A stretch of 8,638 nucleotides of DNA from contig DGHE01000213.1 of NCBI GenBank assembly GCA_002392525.1, positions 970 to 9,607 on the forward strand, written 5' to 3'. Of the stretch, positions 4,951 to 8,638 are shown in pieces. The notes under the pieces are model-generated. The model was not told the DNA's origin. It ran no database searches and worked only from the letters and a program-made list of their open reading frames with translations. The translations under genes and the position numbers were made by a program. Position 1 is the stretch's first letter. Every line of letters begins with the position of its first letter. The stretch comes from Bacteroidales bacterium UBA3856. Its GTDB lineage: Bacteria; Bacteroidota; Bacteroidia; Bacteroidales; UBA932.

Positions 4951-5808
4951 ATGGCAATCATTGAAGTCAAGAATCTAACCAAGACTTTCGGTGAGAAAGT
5001 GGCCCTGGACCACGTCTCGCTGGAGATTCCGGAGGGCAAGATATTCGGCCTTCTGGGCCCCAACGGAGCGGGTAAGAGTACCCTCATCCGCATTATCAAC
5101 CGCATCACCCTCGCCAGCGAAGGCGAGGTCTACTTCAACGGACACCCCATTACGGAGGCCGATGTCGCCCGCATCGGTTACCTGCCCGAGGAACGCGGCC
5201 TGTACCGCAAGATGAAGGTAGGGGAGCAGGCCATGTACCTGGCCCAGCTCAAGGGCATGAGCGCCCGCGAAGCCGCCGTGGAACTCAAGAAGTGGTTCGT
5301 TCGCTTTGACATTGCCGACTGGTGGAACAAGAAGGTGGAAGAACTCTCCAAGGGCATGGCCCAGAAGGTGCAGTTCATCACCACCGTGGTCCATAAGCCC
5401 AGCCTCATGATCCTGGACGAGCCCTTCAGCGGTTTTGACCCCGTGAACGTGGACCTCATCCGCAAGGAGATCCTGCGCCTCAAGGAAGAAGGCGCCACCA
5501 TCATCCTCTCCACCCACAACATGGAGAGCGTGGAGGAACTGTGCGAGAACATCGCCCTCATCAACCACGGCCGTCTGGTGGTCACCGGCGGCACCGACGA
5601 AGTGCGCCGCCAGCACGGGGAAGACAACGTGGAAATCGAGTACACGGACGACACCCTCGCGCGCCGCACCCTCGTGGTGGCCCGCCCGGAGGTGAACGCC
5701 ACGCTCCATGGCCTTTTGGAGAAGGACTTCACCATCAACTCGTTCAAGGAGGTTATCCCCCGCATGAACGACATCTTTATCAAACTGGTTAAAGGAGAGG
5801 AGTCATAG
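4951..5808 (+). CDS. ABC-2 type exporter ATP-binding protein (NatA-like)
   Basis: A 285-residue ATPase that would power the permease encoded next. Visible are Walker A GPNGAGKST (36-44), a YLPEERGLY segment (78-85) in the Q-loop position, the signature ELSKGMAQKVQ (131-141), Walker B LMILDEP (152-158), the D-loop SGFDPVN (160-166) and the switch His in STHN (187-190). The LPEERGLY motif and a C-terminal extension (about 205-280) resemble the NatA/DUF4162 group of exporters. The substrate is unknown; sodium, drug or peptide export are all possible. It is the first gene after a strong promoter, and the permease begins three bases after its stop codon. Confidence 0.92.
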   Translation: MAIIEVKNLTKTFGEKVALDHVSLEIPEGKIFGLLGPNGAGKSTLIRIINRITLASEGEVYFNGHPITEADVARIGYLPEERGLYRKMKVGEQAMYLAQLKGMSAREAAVELKKWFVRFDIADWWNKKVEELSKGMAQKVQFITTVVHKPSLMILDEPFSGFDPVNVDLIRKEILRLKEEGATIILSTHNMESVEELCENIALINHGRLVVTGGTDEVRRQHGEDNVEIEYTDDTLARRTLVVARPEVNATLHGLLEKDFTINSFKEVIPRMNDIFIKLVKGEES

Positions 5809-5811
5809 GTT

Positions 5812-7206
5812 ATGAATATTAGAAAATTAGGCATTATCATCTCGAGGGAGTACCTCAATAAGGTAAAAAAGAAGAGCTTCCTCCTCATTACGTTCCTGGC
5901 TCCGCTGTTCTTTGCGGCCATGTGCCTACTGCCGTCCCTCATTATGTTCGGTGCCAAGGAAGACACCAAGACCGTGGGCGTTGTGGACCGCAGCGGCATT
6001 GTGCTGCCGTATCTGGAAGACAACGACGTCACGCATTACGTAGACCTTGGGGATGCTAGCGTAGACAGCCTTAAGGCCGATCTCAAGGCTGCCGGCCTGG
6101 ACATTCTCCTGAGCGTCTCCGAGCTGGATCCCGAGACCCTTTCCGTGAAGGCCGAGTGCTTTAGCGAGAAGCCCCTCGGCATGGATACCGGCTCCATGAT
6201 CGAGAACCGCATCAACGACGCCGTTGAGGCCTGCCGTATCGAAAAGAGCGGCATTGCCAACCTGGAAGAGATTATGGCCGGGGTCAAATCCAACGTAAAA
6301 CTGCGCAGCTACACCATTGACGAGTCCGGCAAGGAGAGCATCTCCGAAAGCGGCATCTACATGGCCCTGAGCATGATTCTGGGCATGGCCATCTACATGT
6401 TCATTGCCCTGTTCAGCGGCATGGTCATGAGCTCTGTCATCGAAGAGAAGAGCTCCCGCGTAGTGGAAGTGCTGGTCTCCTCCGTGAAGGCTACCGAGCT
6501 CATGTTTGGTAAGATCATCGGCGTGGCGCTGGTGGCCCTTACCCAGTTCCTCCTCTGGATACTTCTCACCGGTACCATCCTGGGCGTTGCCATGGGCATC
6601 ATGGGCAAGGACAAGATTATGGACATGATGCATGACGACGCCACCACCGAAATGGTGCAGCAGATGGCTACCCCCGAGGGCGTGCACATGGGTGACATTT
6701 CCCTGGACCAGGCCGTTGACACATCGGCCGTCGCCGCCGGTGAACCCACCGGCATGGACGCCATCGTGAGCACCATCGGCAATCTCAATATTCCCCAGAT
6801 TGGCATTGCCTTCCTCTTCTTCTTCGTGTTCGGCTACCTGCTCTATGCGTCGCTCTTTGCGGCCATCGGCAGCGCCGTGGAGAACGAGGGAGACAGCTCC
6901 CAGCTGCAGCTGCCCGTCACCATCCCGCTCATCCTGGGCTTCTTCGTGGCCCTCTATGCCTTCAAGGCCCCCGAGAGCTCGCTGGTATTCTGGGCATCCA
7001 TGTTCCCCTTCACCTCGCCTATCGTGATGCTGGCCCGTATTCCATTCGGCGTTGCCAACTGGGAGATTATCCTGAGCATCGGCCTCCTTGTGGCTACCTT
7101 CGTGGTGTGCGCATGGGCATCGGCCAAAATCTACAAGGTGGGTATCCTTATGTATGGCAAGAAATCTACATTTAAAGATTTATGGAAATGGCTAAAAATG
7201 AAATAG
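5812..7206 (+). CDS. ABC-2 type exporter permease (NatB-like)
   Basis: A 464-residue inner-membrane protein of the ABC-2 permease superfamily. One membrane segment at about 22-46 is followed by a large extracytoplasmic domain (about 47-180). A C-terminal bundle comprises segments near 182-206, 233-263, 329-355, 368-386, 392-410 and 418-438. The cytoplasmic loop EEKSSRVVEVLVSSVKATELMFGK (211-234) is typical of NatB-like permeases and probably contacts the ATPase. A hydrophilic Met/Asp-rich stretch (about 266-320) separates two membrane segments. It pairs with the ATPase three bases upstream. The last 25 bases overlap the predicted start of the next gene. Confidence 0.9.
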   Translation: MNIRKLGIIISREYLNKVKKKSFLLITFLAPLFFAAMCLLPSLIMFGAKEDTKTVGVVDRSGIVLPYLEDNDVTHYVDLGDASVDSLKADLKAAGLDILLSVSELDPETLSVKAECFSEKPLGMDTGSMIENRINDAVEACRIEKSGIANLEEIMAGVKSNVKLRSYTIDESGKESISESGIYMALSMILGMAIYMFIALFSGMVMSSVIEEKSSRVVEVLVSSVKATELMFGKIIGVALVALTQFLLWILLTGTILGVAMGIMGKDKIMDMMHDDATTEMVQQMATPEGVHMGDISLDQAVDTSAVAAGEPTGMDAIVSTIGNLNIPQIGIAFLFFFVFGYLLYASLFAAIGSAVENEGDSSQLQLPVTIPLILGFFVALYAFKAPESSLVFWASMFPFTSPIVMLARIPFGVANWEIILSIGLLVATFVVCAWASAKIYKVGILMYGKKSTFKDLWKWLKMK

Positions 7207-8120
7207 TTTTAGCTACCGGCACAAGGCCTGCGCACCTGCTTTGTTTGAGGGGGCTCTGCCCCCTATTATCCCCCGCGGCCTTTCGCCGATGGTCGTCGCT
7301 TGCCGCAACTTTTGCGCTTTTGGTCGGGACGGCGTGCACCCCCAAGGTGCAGTGGCGCTCAGTGCCTATGGACGGCCACCGCAGCGGGGTGGAATGCCTC
7401 ACGGCAGAGAATATTGACACCGGCCTGGGGCGGTTCACGGACTCCTCGTATGTGATGCCATCGGGCGCCGTTTTCAGCCTTGAATCGCCGTCGGCGCAGG
7501 TGGCAAGGGCCCTTCTGGCCGTGCAGCCGCACATGGCTCCGCTCAAGCAGGTGGTGGGCCACAGCGCCCGCATGATGATGAACCTCAGAGACAACCCGGA
7601 CCTTCCTCTCGGCAATCTCTTTGCCGATGTCCTCCGCGCCTACGGCACCCGGTACTTTGGCGTGCCCATGGACTTTGCCATCACCAACTTCGGCGGCATT
7701 CGCGTGCCCATGCCGGAGGGCGCCGTTACGCTGGAGGACATCTCTTCCATGTTTCCGTTCAAGAACTACCTGTGCTACTGCAAGATACGCGGCTCGGAGC
7801 TCCAGAAGCTCTTTGAGCAGCTCGCCGGTACCAAGGCCTTCCAGGCTACGTCCGGCGCCACTGTTCGGGTGAAGGCCCACAAGCTGGAGTCCGTGCTGGT
7901 GGGCGGGGAACCCATTGACCCGAATCGCCTTTACAACGTGGCTACCATCGACTTTCTCCTGGACGGCGGAGACAATCTCCGCATTGGCGCGCTGTCGGAG
8001 GATGTGAAGCTCACGCATGTGCTCCTCAAGGAAGTGATGCTGGACTATGTGGAAGGCATGGAAGCCCAGGGTAAAATCATTGATGCGGCCAGCGACGGCC
8101 GCGTAATCATGGAGGACTAG
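7182..8120 (+). CDS. 5'-nucleotidase C-terminal-domain lipoprotein
   Basis: The protein matches the C-terminal substrate-binding domain of 5'-nucleotidases (UshA/NT5E type), encoded without the metallophosphatase half. Visible motifs are VVGHSA (124-129), NLFADVLR (145-152), NFGGIR (169-174), SMFPFKNYL (189-197), TSGATVRV (223-230) and YNVATIDFLLDGGDNL (251-266). A hydrophobic run (about 39-50) ending in GTAC (Cys52) looks like a lipoprotein signal, suggesting anchoring on the periplasmic or outer membrane. The start is doubtful. ATG 7182 overlaps the permease by 25 bases and gives an unusually long leader that includes a GC hairpin at 7248-7264. ATG 7188 and TTG 7245 are in-frame alternatives. 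It likely forms a pair with the metallophosphatase gene three bases downstream. Confidence 0.85.
   Translation: MEMAKNEIVLATGTRPAHLLCLRGLCPLLSPAAFRRWSSLAATFALLVGTACTPKVQWRSVPMDGHRSGVECLTAENIDTGLGRFTDSSYVMPSGAVFSLESPSAQVARALLAVQPHMAPLKQVVGHSARMMMNLRDNPDLPLGNLFADVLRAYGTRYFGVPMDFAITNFGGIRVPMPEGAVTLEDISSMFPFKNYLCYCKIRGSELQKLFEQLAGTKAFQATSGATVRVKAHKLESVLVGGEPIDPNRLYNVATIDFLLDGGDNLRIGALSEDVKLTHVLLKEVMLDYVEGMEAQGKIIDAASDGRVIMED
7248..7264. repeat. GC-rich hairpin in the leader of the 5'-nucleotidase gene
   Basis: AGGGGGC (7248-7254), loop TCT, GCCCCCT (7258-7264): a perfect seven-base stem. It lies about 40 bases after the permease stop codon and inside the predicted coding sequence, encoding LRGLCPL. 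The following CCCCCGCGG region extends the GC-rich patch. No U-tract follows, so it is not a standard intrinsic terminator. It resembles other GC-rich dispersed hairpins and may be another mini-repeat. Confidence 0.75.
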
Positions 8121-8123
8121 GCT

Positions 8124-8638
8124 ATGAAGAAATTCTTTGTCGGTATTGCCTTGCTGGCCTGCCTGTTCGGGCTGGGCCTTGCCGGAGGCGCCTGGTGGAA
8201 GGATGCGCACACGCCGCGCCTCACCATCCTGCACGTAAATGACACCCACAGCTACCTGGAGCCCGTCCGTTCCGGCGAGCTGGCCGGAATGGGCGGAGCC
8301 CTGGAGCGTGCTGCATACATCGATTCCGTGATGCAGGCCGATGGCCCGGAGAACGTCCTCCTGCTCCATGCCGGAGACTTTTCCCAGGGAACATCCTACT
8401 ACTCCGAGTTCGGCACGCCGCTTATGGTGAAGGTACTCAATGCCATGCACTACGACGTAGCTACGCTGGGAAACCATGAGTTTGACAATGGCATTGAGGC
8501 CCTGGGGACCGCCCTATCGGCCTGCGAAGTGCCCATCGTGGTGTGCAACTATGACTTCTCGTCTTTTGAAATGGGGAAACGCATCAAACCCTACGTGATT
8601 GTGGAGAAGGCAGGACGGAAGATTGGCGTGGTGGGCGT
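8124..8638 (+). CDS. 5'-nucleotidase/UshA-family metallophosphatase, partial at window end
   Basis: The reading frame opens at ATG 8124, three bases after the previous stop codon, and is still open at the window edge (171 complete codons). It starts with a signal peptide: MKKFF followed by a hydrophobic core to about residue 23. The calcineurin-like phosphoesterase motifs follow in order: LHVNDTHS (36-43, metal ligands Asp40 and His42), LLHAGDFSQGT (80-90, Asp85) and TLGNHEFDNG (114-123, Asn117 and His118). These are the di-metal site of UshA-type 5'-nucleotidases, which release phosphate from periplasmic nucleotides. The remaining His ligands lie beyond the window. The C-terminal domain is supplied by the gene just upstream, so the two products probably act together. 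Confidence 0.92.
   Translation, partial: MKKFFVGIALLACLFGLGLAGGAWWKDAHTPRLTILHVNDTHSYLEPVRSGELAGMGGALERAAYIDSVMQADGPENVLLLHAGDFSQGTSYYSEFGTPLMVKVLNAMHYDVATLGNHEFDNGIEALGTALSACEVPIVVCNYDFSSFEMGKRIKPYVIVEKAGRKIGVVG

Noticed and set aside
7248..7264. Intrinsic terminator after the ABC permease
   Set aside because: The stem is strong, but no U-tract follows and the hairpin lies inside the open frame of the next gene.
7359..8477. Minus-strand open frame of 372 codons opposite the 5'-nucleotidase genes
   Set aside because: It lies opposite conserved NFGGIR, GNHE and DxH motifs of real plus-strand genes and is His/Val-rich in the way shadow frames are.
7182..8638. Single 5'-nucleotidase gene broken by a frameshift
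   Set aside because: The domains are in reverse order, each has its own export signal, and the first gene ends with a normal stop followed by a new ATG.

Overview
The window looks like a GC-rich member of the Bacteroidota (Bacteroidales), perhaps an Alistipes-like or uncultured gut lineage. The evidence is the gene content, the xerC-hpf pairing, a TAnnTTTG-type promoter element just before the ABC operon, and protein sequences that read like Bacteroidales versions of each family. The genus is inference. All genes lie on the + strand and coding density is very high; the longest gap is 73 bases.

Positions 1-4909 hold five genes: an orphan HsdR-N-type PD-(D/E)xK protein, a CCA-adding-type tRNA nucleotidyltransferase with an HD domain, a XerC-like tyrosine recombinase, a short ribosome hibernation factor, and DNA polymerase III delta (holA). 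The last three overlap or abut and are probably translationally coupled. Positions 4910-4950 carry a Bacteroidota-type promoter with palindromes. Positions 4951-8638 hold a second operon: an ABC-2 exporter ATPase and permease, followed by two genes that encode the two halves of the 5'-nucleotidase (UshA-like) architecture on separate polypeptides. The second half runs off the window.

The unusual part is positions 385-2625. Short palindromic and tandem repeats have entered or grown inside this region. They double the length of the HsdR-N protein, with its C-terminal segment present twice around nested 24-base and 18-base arrays. They place a 42-codon hexapeptide-repeat insertion in the catalytic head of the tRNA nucleotidyltransferase. 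Near-identical 27-base elements in opposite orientation flank the tRNA nucleotidyltransferase gene. A 17-base tandem array joins its stop codon to the xerC start codon. Repeats inside genes have periods divisible by three, while the array between genes does not, as expected if only frame-preserving expansions survive. A separate GC-rich hairpin lies in the predicted leader of the 5'-nucleotidase C-terminal-domain protein.

The genes are mostly housekeeping functions: tRNA 3'-end maturation, chromosome dimer resolution, ribosome hibernation, replication clamp loading, export, and periplasmic nucleotide salvage. I see no complete mobile element, CRISPR array, rRNA or tRNA gene. The candidate for something undescribed is the small-repeat family and its recruitment into coding sequence.
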